Assembly (NCBI GenBank): GCA_027924585.1
Contig: BSBM01000608.1
Coordinates: forward strand, 11,568,501 to 11,632,500
DNA: 64,000 bases
DNA from: Larix kaempferi
Lineage: Eukaryota > Streptophyta > Pinopsida > Pinales > Pinaceae
Direction of reading: 5' to 3'
Shown here: piece by piece, positions 1-11,888 of the stretch
Layout: the number at the start of each line of letters is the position of its first letter
Position numbering within the stretch: position 1 is the stretch's first letter
Made by a program: the position numbers and the translations under genes
The notes under the pieces: model-generated
What the model saw: the letters and a program-made list of their open reading frames with translations, nothing else
Databases searched by the model: none
Told to the model about the DNA's origin: nothing

Positions 1-1020
1 ATTCATTGAGATGGAGGCCCAGACAAGTCCTTTGTCTGTCCTTCCTGTTACTTCCTTTCCTCACTCGCATTATGCATATGAAAATAATTTAGGTGCTAGT
101 GGAAAAGTCGATCACAACATTGTATGGCAGCTAGGGCATGCGAAATGAATACATAAATTTCAGGCTGGGAATTAGCTCCATGTATCTAATCATCCCTAGA
201 TATTTTGGCGACTCCCGTTCTGCTAGTGAAATGTAATGAAATATTAATTTCAAATCTCAGATCTTCAGGTTGGAGTCTAAGGGTTTCTGCAATGGAAATT
301 TGATGGCCTTTTTTATGAGGGTTGAACTTTGACATTAAGAGATTCGATCTGACGAATTTGGGTTCACATAGGCCGCCTGGAAATCTACATGAAGAATGCG
401 CCATCGAAGAGAAGAATATTGAGCTTGCGTATATGATAATGCAAATTGAAGTGTCTTGATTTTCAGCCCTTTTAAATGGTAAATTTTTTTGTGGAGATTT
501 CTGAGGGTATTATGTGCCATGTGCACTTCCTCCCATATTTTTACATCCTCTTAGCCAGTCCCCTGGGAAGAGCCCTAAATGATGGTGTAGGACGTTTTAT
601 TGCAGTGGAGCTTTTTTGAAGGAAAAGATAAACCATGTTTTGTTGTAGACTGTAGAATCCCTGCAAAATGGCTAGGAAAATTCCCTTCTAATGGGAGGAG
701 ATTCCCTGCAAATGGCCAAGAAAATTAAGTCTGTAGTCTTAGATTTCTCTCAGTTAAAGATAACTTAAAGTGCATGGTTGACCAAGGTAGTTGTAATTTG
801 ATGTAACATAATATATTTCAATTGATAGGATTTCAGAGAGTCAACTGGGGTCATCTTAATATCTGTCTCCATCAGTCTTCTTAAAGGGTCAGTTCTAACT
901 GGTATAGTGGTACTAGAGTGAATTTTGAATAAGCTTAGATATTAAAATCAAGGTGTATAGGTAGGATTTGAGATGGCTTAACCTTGTATGTTATGGGAGC
1001 CTGTCCTTATTTCTTTTTTT
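1..1020. other. AT-rich stretch without recognisable genes
   Basis: No reading frame on either strand shows a recognisable motif or sustained coding character. The short open frames here, up to 72 codons, are of the length expected by chance in AT-rich DNA. No LTR ends, tandem array or RNA gene were seen. Confidence 0.6.
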
Positions 1021-1026
1021 AAGTAC

Positions 1027-1335
1027 ATGGTGACCCCAGAAGTTGTAAATTCTATGAAGCAGATTATAAGAAGTTTTCTGTGTAATGGAGGGAAAATTCA
1101 GAAAGTATGTTTTAATCTTGTTTTGGTTTGACAGAGGAAAACTCATCTCCCAAAGAAAAGGGTGGTCATGGCAACATGGCATTATTTTTGTCAACTCAAT
1201 TCTTGAGGAAAAAATTAGTTTGGAGAAAGTTTTTGGATTGGTCTTTATGGCTATGAGTCAAACATTGTATCCAGCTCTTATAGAATCAACTTTCTTGGTT
1301 TATAGGAAATGGTTGCAAAAATGATTTGTCGAATT
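1027..1335 (+). pseudogene. LINE-type reverse transcriptase tail, decayed
   Basis: Two short pieces in different forward frames resemble the region just after the reverse-transcriptase core of plant LINE-1-like elements. One reads IIRSFLCNG near 1063-1090. The other, near 1148-1250, reads SPKEKGGHGNMALFLSTQF and is followed by RKKLVWRKF. In plant LINEs the usual pattern is a 'hinge' like IRSFLWNG followed by LPKxxGGLGI and a run of hydrophobic residues. A frameshift and stops separate the pieces, so no product is possible. An open frame of 79 codons covers the same place in a third frame and is a by-product. The assignment rests on motif memory only; no endonuclease domain, poly(A) tail or target-site duplication was found. 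Confidence 0.4.
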
Positions 1336-1339
1336 GCTT

Positions 1340-1993
1340 GAGATTGGGAATGCTTTACATGGAGATAAAGAATTTCTGAAGAACTGAGGATTGGTTTACT
1401 TCTGCCAGCATTATTGATGTCTGTGATTTTTTGTAAAGAACTTATCTGTGAATAATCTATGGGCACTTTCAAGTCCCTGATTAGAAACCTAGATATGATT
1501 GGCCAGATCTCCTTGAGCTACTCAATCAAGATTAGTGTTGCAAATATAACCAACATCATGATATCTTGTGTGTAACATCCCCATATACAAAATTCCAGGC
1601 TGAGATAAATGAACTCCACTAAAGTATGTAAGAAAAATTATACCCACTTTACAAGTGGCACCTCGAACTTGGTACTCCTGTACAATATCGTAATTCCCTT
1701 CACTCTCGCATTTATGTTGATGGTGATAAGGGTAGAATCCAGTGTATCAAAGACAACCTGTCACGTGAAGAAACACTTTGTACAGGGATAATATTAAATA
1801 CTACAACCAGAAACGCTGGCAAGTGATTAAGTTAACCTCTAAAATCGTGAAGGACTACAACACACAGAGTCTTTTCTGCTGTGACCGCGGTGTCTCCATC
1901 TAGAGTACGTTCTGATACATCAAGTGTTAAAGGCTTTGTGAACCGAAGAATTAAACCACTAAGCCCCATAATCCCTCCCAGACTGTATTATCA
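1340..1993. other. Unassigned AT-rich DNA
   Basis: Nothing recognisable lies between the LINE scrap and the tandem duplication. A 60-codon open frame at 1609-1791 has no motif and is treated as chance. Confidence 0.5.
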
Positions 1994-3505
1994 CAAGGTA
2001 AGGATAGATATCTCAGAACCAGGCAGTATTAGTTCAGTCTTTTAATGTAATGCTGATTCTATTCTTGTAAGAACTAAAACTCCTTCAAATTGGAAAGTAC
2101 AGGTGAAGACAACATCTCGATGGTTTAAGGAGTGACTGAAGAGGTAAGCAGTAATACACCAGTGTCTATTCTCCCAACTCCTGTCTTGATGCACATGAGA
2201 AAGGGACTCAGGAAAAATAAACTATTTTTTTTTTGTTTTTATGAAAACCCCAGATACAGGTTTTAAAGGCGTGGTGGCGTTTGGTACCATGATATAACTA
2301 TTAATGTTAATGGGGACCCTTATCCCCTTATTGGCCTTTGAGGCAATTGTAAGAAAGTGACGTGAAACCTATTAAAAAAATTGATGTTTAAACGTCTCAA
2401 GTTGGTTTTCAAAATGTTTTTCCTGGGTAGTTTCTCACAGCTTTGTACATTCTTAATTGTTTTTCAATTTATGTATAAAGTCTGATTTACAAAAGTTCAA
2501 ATAGTTTTCTAAACAACTTCTTTAACCTCAAACTCAGTTATAGCACATAAATTTAGCATTGGATTTATTTGTGAGAAAAAAATCGAACAGATCTCTATAA
2601 ATTCCTAGATGATGCCAGCAATGGACTCTTTAAAGTCTACATTAGGAATCCCTCTAATTGATTCAAAGCTTTTAGCTTGAGTTTTTCTTTTAAATGGAAT
2701 GAAATACTATTAATTCATGCGTAGAAGAAAAAGAGAAGGAACTAGGGTTCAAGGTAAGGATAGATATCTTAGAACCAGGCAGTATCAGTTTAGTCTTTTA
2801 ATGAAATGTTGATTCTATTATTTTAAGAACTAAAACTCCTTCAAATTGGCATGTACAGGTGAAGACAACATCCCGATGGTTTAAGGAGCGAATGAAGAGG
2901 TAAGCAGTAATACACATGCGTCTATTCTCCCAACTCCTGTCTCGATGCAAATGAGAAAGGAACTCAGGAAAAGTAAGGGTTTTTTTTTTGTTTTTTTGAA
3001 AACCCTAGATATAGGTTTTAAAGGCGTGGTGGCCTTTGGTACCATGACATAACTATTAATGTTAATGGGGACCCTTATCCCCTTATTGGCCTTTGAGGCA
3101 ATTGTAATAAAGTGACATGAAACTTGCTAAAAAAATTGATGTTTAAACGTCTCAAGTTGGTTTTCAAAATGTTTTTCCTAGGTAGTTTCTCACGGCTCTG
3201 TACATTCTTAATTGTTTTTCAATTTTTGTATAAAGTTTGATTTACAAAAGTTCAAATAGTTTTCTAAACAACTTCTTTAACCTCAAACTCAATTATGGCA
3301 CCGAAATTTAGTATTGGAGTTATTTGTGAGAAAAAAATCGAATGGATCTCTATAAATTCCTAGATGATGCCATCAACGAACTCTTTAAAGTCTGAGTTAG
3401 GAATCCCTCTAATTGATTCAAAGCTTTTAGCCTGAGTTTTTATTTTAAATGGAATGCAATACTATTAATTTGTGCATAAAAGAAAAAGAGAAGGAACTAG
3501 GGTTT
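1994..3505. repeat. Tandem duplication of a 756-bp segment
   Basis: Copy 1 runs about 1994-2749 and copy 2 about 2750-3505. Both open with CAAGGTAAGGATAGATATCT and close with GAGAAGGAACTAGGGTT, and they can be aligned along their whole length at a constant offset of 756 bp. By eye they are about 95% identical, with scattered substitutions and a few one-base indels in the T-runs. Neither copy has TG...CA ends, a primer-binding site or an open frame, so these are not LTRs. The even divergence suggests one old unequal-exchange event followed by independent drift. Confidence 0.85.
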
Positions 3506-6500
3506 CCTGATTAACCATTAACTCAAAGAAAATGTGAAATCTTTTAATTTATACACAATGCTTATTTGCATCCATCACTGTGCATTTTAGATATCTATAA
3601 TGACTATTTGGAAAGAAAGCATTCATTCTTAAATATACAGGCTTCTCTGTATTTTGTTCTGAAGATGCACTATCCTGTGCTTGCTGCGATTTGGAAATTA
3701 ATAAACTGTTAATTAACATATCTTAATTCCTATACTAGCTCTCTTACTCGACTGGGAAGAAACGTCTCTTTAGTATGAGCTCGATATGGTTGTTTAATAA
3801 GAATTCAATAAACTTATACTTTAGTTGGCTAGACAAAGACGCCTCTACAGACTTGTTTGAACCAAAAAGGAATTGAAATCTGATCACAATCAAAGATTAA
3901 ATTTTATACTTCTGCTCTTAAAGAGCTAGGCATGACAGGGAAAACTACCTCTACTCTTAAGTTCCTCCACCATTAAAATATATATGAAAAGGAAAAAGAT
4001 ACAGTTTATTTATTTTGATTGCCAACCACAATTTGGATGTACAATCTGTGGCACTGCATATCTATTTCCTTATGATAAAAAGGATAGTTTCAACCTGCTA
4101 AAAACATCAGTAATTTCACTATTGGTCTTCACTAGATTAGATCGAGGACTTACGTGCCCTAAACCATAATTAAAACCTGAACTAAAAGGTTACTTACCAG
4201 ACTAGGTCAAAGGTTTAACAATAAGCTACGACTCTCAAGCCTATGTACAAAAGAAAATTAGTGACTTAAACTTTATACTTACATTATAATTATACGAAAA
4301 TAGAGAAAGATCTGTTTATCTAATTTCCACAATTTCTAGCATTACATCAAACGAATATTTACAGAATGTTAGAATTTCCACTAACAGCATATACCATTTA
4401 TTTGTAAATTCATTTTTACAGACATACTAGAAAAATCAATCAAATCATCCTAACAATACAATCACAACAATGCAGATCTTTGGAACCTGTAACAACCTGA
4501 GCTGAATGAGGCAGGGACAACTCTGCTCCTCCCAACCATAGATACCGAGTAGGCTAACCCACTCTGATCACCCCCGAGCTAAATCCAACGCTTCAAGAGT
4601 GTAGACTGTTAACCATATCAACCATTCATTTTTCACTTCCTCAAGGTTTCTTTCCTAACACTTTCGTGTTCCCATAGCAATACTTCCCCCTGCATACTAG
4701 GGAGCGTCCTGCCTCCCGCATATGCATCTTTTATAAATTTTTTCCTAGGTCTTACATACAGTCGATTCCCTAAGAATCATGTGGCTGTCAATCCCTGATT
4801 CCCAGGGAGTGTGTCAGTGCCTTTAATGCACTAACACTTGTTTGATATGCTTTTAGTTAACACTCAGTCCTATCTCCCACTCTTGAACCCTGATTTCCTC
4901 TTTTAGCATTCGTTGTCCCCCCATTTTCCTCATTCTTTTATTAAAAATCAAATAATAATTTTGTCTCATTACAACTTGTAACCATTTGGTTACTTGACCA
5001 AATTTCTGGTCTAGTTTATTTATTTAATGACAATTACAATAATAAAAGAATAATAATGAAAATGTTTGTGGGGTGGATCTTACATTGTGACTCTCTCAGC
5101 TTGGTGATATTATTGCCATAAAAATTCTTTGTTTTTTCAAATTTTGAAAATATTGTTATATATTGGAAGAATATCCTGATAAATTGGAATATATTGGTTG
5201 AGTTAGGAGATTTTGAGTTTTTTGCTTAGTTTGAAGAGGGAAAGCAAGGGATTGAGAACATGGGTCATCATATTGGTGAGTTGGTGAATGAGGGAAAGTA
5301 GGGGAAGAAGCAACACATTTATCACATCCAGCCTTACAATCTAAAGATTCCACACTAGTGTAGTTGTCCATGGAAAATGGCATTGGAACGGTTGTTTCTA
5401 TCCAGCTGTCCAGAGAATCATCCATCCTTGTACATGAAGTTTGTAACCTTCCATCCAAACAATTAGTAGAACTAGAGATGTTTAAATCAAGCCCATTGTT
5501 TCTTTCACAATCCCAATACTAGATTCGTTGATGCTCTCAGCATCTTCTGCAAGAATTTTCATGACACTACCCATTTTATTCGAAAACAAAACTTCACCAA
5601 TACACTTCTACCATACGATCTAGCAACTATGTTCAAACCTATTCTCATTTCCATTTAGATTTGTTGTCGAGGTGAGTGAGGGTTTCAAACCTATGGTCAA
5701 CCTTTGGCTCCTATGGTTCTTCCAGCATCTTTGTACTCATTACTCTAGTGTGCTTAAGATTTCCTTTCTGGGGTTACGACCTTTAACTAAAGCTCACCCA
5801 CTTACAGGATTTATAGTCAAAGATTGGGTTTCAATTCCAGCTAGAAGGGCTGACCTCAACAAGGTAAAAAAAAGGAAAATAAAATACCTTTTCATGTATG
5901 AAAATTATCATAGGCACATTTATCGCAAACCCTAAATCTTTCTTGATATTTCTTACAGGATACACACTAGTCAAGCGATGACAAGGATGAAAGATAGAAG
6001 GCTCGGCTCGAGCAACTCTAGTTAGCACAATTCCCCTCATTCAAAGAGTATTTGGGATAACATTTTATAGGACTTAACCATGATAATGTCTAACCCTTAT
6101 CTTTTGAATTGTTTACACGCTCTCACGATTCGGCTCTACTGACCACTTCCACTAACGCCTCCACAACAGGTATGGTCCTCCATGATTATAGCATGGAAAA
6201 AGACAAATACTTGTTTCCTTTTTCGTGGGGGTTTGACTCCATGAATCTTTGGAAGAGTAAGGGTGAATGACCAGTCTCAAAACTGGAAGTTAATATTAAC
6301 ATCTGGTAGAATGATAGAACCATCTCTAGCTTTGATCTCGAATATTGAACTAGGTTATCTATCAAGTTTTAGTCTGGATATTCCTAGCTAGTGTAGTATT
6401 CCATGCTTTTATGTCGAGATTAAACTCTTGGACAGTCGATCCCTGGCTCAATTTGGGAGATGTATTATTTTTTATACTAATTAAACTCTTGCTTCTTTAA

Positions 6501-9500
6501 TAATATCAACCTGAGAATTGAAAGTGATTATCGACTGCTTCATTATATAAAAAATAGAAATCGTATAGGACCTATGTTATATAACCTAAATTGTTCATAT
6601 TAAAGCAAGCGTGTTTAATTACTTTGTTTAATATTGCTAGATTCCTTTCGTTTCTATAGTCTATTTACATAAAAATTATCCAAAACTCGAATTATTACTT
6701 GTAAAAGAAATCCTGCATACTTGTATCCTTTAACAATTTTTCTGTAAATATAGGTGTATGCCATACTGCCAATAACATTTATTCCTGTTCATTGTAAAAT
6801 TACTTAATTCCATACTGTTGATTTTGATGAGTTAGTTGTTGAAACTAAATCTAAGGAGTTTTTGTTGTTTAAGGATGCAAAAGATATTTATGCTTATGCT
6901 TATTCTGACCGCAATTAGCTAGTATTCGCTGTTTGTTTTAGCTATATTTTTTCTTGTATAATATAAGAAGTATTTTTTGAAAAAAATTCTGGTGAGAATC
7001 CATCTCAACATGGCACAAGATGGTACCAATAAATTCAGAAATTAGAGTAGTGTGCTCCAATGAAATGAGAAATTTGACATGTTGAAGTGGAATGTAAAAA
7101 TATATTTACCTCTTTTTTCTTTCAAACTTAACCATTTCAAACTTTAGTATTCCTTTTTCAAAAAGATGGAATAAGTGGCTATCTAAGCTTTCTTGATCTT
7201 CCAACAACACTTAGATTTGGAGTGCTAATATCTACCTTACCATTAACATACTAATCAATTCTTCATTTAGATGTATTGATGCTTCTCGTGTGACCTCACA
7301 ATTGTATAAGTTTGTATAGGATTTCATTTCCTGATTGTCCTCTCTTTTGATTATGATTTCCGATTGAACTATTGCATGCTGGTGATACAGTAAGGTTGAT
7401 CCCATAGTGGCATCGTTCTCAGGGGGAGTAGTAGGTGTTATACCAGCTTTAATGGTGGTTGAGATCAACAATGTCAAGCAACAAGAGCAAAAACGATGCA
7501 GATATTGCCTTGGAATAGGTACGGAGAAACTCAGTAGAAAATTACTATTATTGCTTGAATTAATACAATTTGTATTTTACCTTTTCTTTCTGTTTAGTTG
7601 TGTGGGGGGCTAGCCAACTATTTTTTTCGAAAGAAATAGTATCACCACAACCTCATCCACTTAAGAAAAAATATATAGCATGAGCAAAATAAGATATATA
7701 TTGATACATAAACACAAAAACTAGCAGCAAAAAAGGCTTCTTATAGTTATTAGTAAGAGTAATCTATACTATTCATATATAGAGCATAGTAATATATCAC
7801 ATCAGCAGTAGCAAGCAGATTCTTTCAGTATCAGACATAATTCCACAAATATATATCAAGACCTAATTGGAATATATATGTGAGCAATAAGCATCATCGT
7901 GGAGAATATTAGATACCCATGGTGCACTGTATAGAAAACAACTGTATCTAGGACAAAAACCAGCCTAAAAAACCCCTAGGATTGATATGAAGCTTAATTG
8001 AGAGGATTTAGAGAAACAAAGGATAAGGAGGATGGACCATAAAAAATAACAATATCAATAACAATTCAATTGTATTGGCGCATCACTGCCCTCATCAGCA
8101 GCAGTAGTCTCTATTAGACACAATAACTGTTACAGTAGCTGGAACGCATATGGGCCAATGGGTTGATAGGGGCCAAATTGCTAATGGGTTGATTGATTGG
8201 CTGTCTAATTAGTGTTTTGTATACGATTTGTAAGTGCAACAAAAGGTAGAATCCATACAGACTTCTACCATACACAAGTAGAGTGCTCATTCGACAACTA
8301 GATAGGGTCGATTGACTCCCTACTCTTTGTCAATATCTCAGTGGCTTTGAGAACTAGATGGGAAAGAAAGAATGATTTTGGAAGAATGCAAGCTTAGCCA
8401 ATTAAAACTTGAGAAATTATCTCGTGATGCTTTTTGTCCATGGAGTCAAGCCACCTCATTAGTAATATCTTTCTCTTAAAGCCACAGTCACATTATAATG
8501 CCATGGAGTTTACTAATGGGTTTTTATATTTTCTTGATTCCTTTCTGAATTTTGGGATTTTTTATATTTGATCTTTTTGGTTTGGGATTCATATTTGTGT
8601 AAGACTTTTCATGTTTACCACAGGAAAACCACATAACTTGATTATGATTTAGTTGCAGGAATTTTATTATGTGAGACAGTGAGACAAATCAGAACTTAGA
8701 AGACATAGCTTCATTGACTATTGAATCTTATAATTTTCTTACTCAATGTAGAGTTGACTACATTTCATGAAGGAATGTATGGTCCAAATTAAGTCAATAC
8801 AGAAAAGTTTAGTAATTTTAAAGTTGATGCTTTTCCAAAGAATTTTTTAATTTAATCTGATTCTGGATTCACTTTTAGTATACCCTATTGTATAATGAAA
8901 GATAACAGTCTGTCATGGTAAATTCTTCATAGCATTCCAATCTGAAGGTCACCATTGAATTTGCCAAATATATATTCTTCATTTGTTGCTCTTTTATATG
9001 GCACGACATTTTCCCCTTTGCAACGCTTCCTTTTGATATAGCATGTTCCCTGTCATTTGAGCTACGAGCTCACAGTTTGGCAGCATTCACACCATAGAGA
9101 TGATTGAAGAAATCCGTACTCATGTCTAAATTCATTGCACTGTTGCAAGGTGGCAAGAAAATCCCATTTTAGGAGGATTTTTCCATAATTAGATTATTGA
9201 CCTGATCCTCTTTTGCAGACTTGGTACTTGATATTTATTCATCCATTTAAGAGTAACATGCTTTCATGTTTTCCAATTTGTGGGAATTAACGTGAAATTT
9301 TGTAACATACGGTTCTGGTTATCGTTTTGGAAAATATTATCCAGGCAATATAGGTTGCAAGGAAATGCCAACAAATGAGGTGGAATATGAAATAGTTAGG
9401 CATGACTACTTTTGTTACATAAAAAGGAGCCTATGTTGTTCTTGGATTTTAGTGGGACTTTCTTGAATTTCTTCAACATGGAGTGCCAGAGGTTACTAGC

Positions 9501-10191
9501 ATCTTGGACATTTTTGTTGTCACATCTTGGAATTGAAGTTCCACATCATTAATGTTGTCCGTTGTTATGAGAATGTTGTAAGGTAAGTGGAATTAGATCT
9601 GAATACAAAAATGAACATGGGTAAAACCTATGTTATGTTTTTGTTTTCTACAAAATAAAGATGAGGAATTGCATTCAAGGATATGTCCTTGTCCAAATTA
9701 GGCAACTCTGGTTATATTTTCCATGTCTTGCTAGACTCCTTATAATTTGGTGAGGTGGCAATGAATAAATACATGTGCAAAATCTTGTCATTATCCATTA
9801 TGGCTTGGAGAACATTAGCTGAACCCACTGATTTTATTGCGTCATTTCCTTATCATTGAGAATGCCACAGAGATGGGCTTTGATCCTGGTGTTTAGGTTA
9901 TTGTATTCCTTATTGCTTTGTCAACTTATCTTTGCTTTTCTCCAGTTGCTGGGTTAGCAATGGAAAATTGGCTCCATGATCAGCTATAGCCCCCTGCAAT
10001 CTCCTCTCTCACAACAATAAATTTCCAAAGTAGATCTCTTGGCTTTGCTTTCCTATAATGGTTGGGCTAGTAGCAGAAAATGGACCCCAAGATCTACAAA
10101 ATGGAAAAGCTCAGGAATAAAAAAATATCTCCTGTTGGGACTCTAGAGTTTCAAATCTGTTCATTCCTAAAATCAAGTCTCAGCTCAGGAC
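3506..10191. other. Long AT-rich stretch, no gene recognised
   Basis: I see no conserved domain, LTR, tandem array or RNA gene across these 6.7 kb. The longest open frame is 100 codons (5156-5458, minus); it is rich in Ser, Thr and Cys but matches nothing I know and has no recognisable promoter or flanking frame. Other frames are 60-90 codons and scattered. The stretch is probably deeply decayed transposon DNA, which is inference from its neighbours. Confidence 0.5.
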
Positions 10192-10514
10192 CACCATTAC
10201 AACATGAGAGATAAGTGACCAAAATATGCATATAAATGACCACTTTTGAGTTGGCGATCGCTGGTAGCAAATTAGCGGTCATTTATCATGTGACCATTAA
10301 TGACCAAATATATTACCAAATTAATGACCAAATATACGACCAAATATATGACCACAAGATAAGCTATAAATGACCAAGCTAAATATGACCACATTTTTGG
10401 TCGCATGATATATGGCCACTAATTTGCTACCAGTGGTCACCAACTCAAAAGTAGTCATTTATATGTGGATTTTGGTCATTGTTTTGGTCACTTATCTCTC
10501 ATTTTGTACTAGTG
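10192..10514. mobile_element. CACTA-like miniature inverted-repeat element
   Basis: The two ends are long imperfect inverted repeats. The left begins CACCATTACAACATGAGAG and the right, read on the minus strand, begins CACTAGTACAAAATGAGAG. Both continue into matching sequence (AGATAAGTGACCAAA, then ACTTTTGAGTTGG and GGTAGCAAATTAG), giving arms of more than 100 bp around a short AT-rich centre made of repeats of ATGACCAAATAT. A CACTA terminus with subterminal direct repeats is typical of the CACTA (En/Spm) superfamily. There is no coding capacity, so it would depend on a transposase from elsewhere. A 3-bp target duplication is not evident: GAC lies on the left and TCG on the right. Confidence 0.7.
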
Positions 10515-10945
10515 TCGTAATCAGTCTTGGGATGATCTTTCAAGGTTTTGCTAGGGAGGTATGTAATCAGTCCTAGAGATCTGATAGGTTGAGCTGTGTG
10601 CTCGTAAAAAGTCATGGGATGCTCTTTAGAGATCTTGCTGGTCGTGCTACGACACATAAATGTTCCTAGGATGCTCTTTAAAGGTATTGCCTATTCACAT
10701 GTAATCAGTCCTGGATATCCAAAAGGTTGAGCTGTGTGCCCATAATAAGTCCTAGGATGCTCTTTAGAGATCTTGCCGGTCGTGTTGCGGCACATAAATG
10801 TTCCTGGGATGCTCTTTAAAGGTATTGTGAAGGGATGCATGTAATCAATCCTGAGAGATATTTCCGGTTGTGCTTAGGCACATAAATGTTCCTGAGATGC
10901 TCTGGTAAGGTATTGCATCAGCACATAATTAGTCCTGAGATTCCA
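10515..10945 (+). repeat. Degenerate tandem repeat, about 170-bp unit
   Basis: Units alternate between a segment containing GTAATCAGTCCTG...GGTTGAGCTGTGTGC and one containing CACATAAATGTTCCTGGGAT followed by GCTCTTTAAAGGTATTGC. About two and a half units are visible and they are well diverged. The array lies just upstream of a polypurine tract and a copia LTR, the same position that minisatellites occupy in the complete copia element at 13893-21337, so I take it as the 3' non-coding region of a truncated copia element. Confidence 0.6.
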
Positions 10946-11201
10946 CCTCTCTCAGACCGTTCGCATAGATGATGAAGACCTACAGGAGGCTAGGCCTACA
11001 TCCATCATGAAAAAGGGTTGGCTCTGTAGAACTTCCTATGAAAAGAAGAATTAAGAGATAGCCCAGTGATCGAGATCTCGAAGTGCAGCAACAGTGATGA
11101 TGGTGATGCTCCGTGATCCAGTGATGATGATCTAGCTCCAGAATTGAAGACTTGCGCCAATATGTATTGATGACCTGTGTCAAGAGAATACCTTCCTAGT
11201 T

Positions 11202-11845
11202 AAGAGGGAGTGTTGATGTATTTGTAACTTTGGAAGATATTCACTTGTATATTGTATTTGTACTTTATTGCATCCCCAACGGAGATGTATTATTCCTCCG
11301 ATTGGAAGTGTCGTCAGTTGTACTTGCAAGTGTTGCAAGTTATATTGTAAGTGTTGTAACTTATACTTGATGGGTTATTAGACCACCTTAATGGGGTCGG
11401 CCCTGTCTAATCATGTGGGTTAAAGGGTTATTAGACCACCCTAGTGGGGTTCGGCCTAGTCAACATTATGTTAAGTGGTTAAGTTGGGGCCAACCTAGTT
11501 AGAGTTAAAAGACAAGTGAAGTAGTGTATAAATAGAGAGTGTGTCTCTCTCATTTTACACATTCTATTATTCACTCACTTCGCATTAGTGAGAGAAGAGG
11601 AGGGTGCGCACAAGTGGAGGAGGAGCATGTTGTTGAAGATATCTATCTCTTGGGTTTGATCATGGTGATCCTTGTATTGATGCTTATTCTATCTCTGAGG
11701 AAGTTATGGGGTTTTTCACCTTCTTGGTTTTCCCCGGTGAAATGTTTTGTCTCTTGTCTCTTTTTTCTTATGCTTGATATGATGTACATGTTTTTCTTTC
11801 AGTTAAGATCCTAGATCTATTGAATTAAATGATGAAAATCTAACA
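11202..11845 (+). mobile_element. 3' LTR and polypurine tract of a truncated copia element
   Basis: A polypurine tract AAGAGGGAG (11202-11210) is followed directly by an LTR that begins TGTTGATG (11211) and ends CTAACA (11845), 635 bp. Inside are a TATAAATAG box at 11527-11535, a segment like the complete copia LTR (TTATTCCTCCGATT; GGTTATTAGACCACC; GTGGGGT with CGGCC) and a matching end region. The internal part upstream is cut off: only the non-coding repeats at 10515-11200 remain, and no pol remnant or 5' LTR is visible. It belongs to the same lineage as the element at 13893-21337 but is clearly diverged from it. Confidence 0.75.
11527..11535 (+). promoter_or_regulatory. TATA box of the copia LTR
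   Basis: TATAAATAG lies in a GTAGTGTATAAATAGAG context identical to that of the complete copia LTRs (14137-14145 and 21030-21038). It would place the transcription start about 30 bp downstream, marking the U3/R boundary. Confidence 0.65.
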
Positions 11846-11888
11846 AATTTAACACTCAAAAAGCTAACAAAGGAACCACAATTTCATT

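Noticed and set aside
1994-3505. Tandem 756-bp copies as a pair of LTRs
   Set aside because: No TG...CA ends, no internal region between copies, no primer site or polypurine tract.
5156-5458. 100-codon minus-strand open frame
   Set aside because: No known motif, no neighbouring coding sequence and AT-rich surroundings; length is not convincing by itself.
5831-6040. Other short frames of 60-90 codons in 1-10190
   Set aside because: Scattered on both strands in the numbers expected by chance, without motifs.
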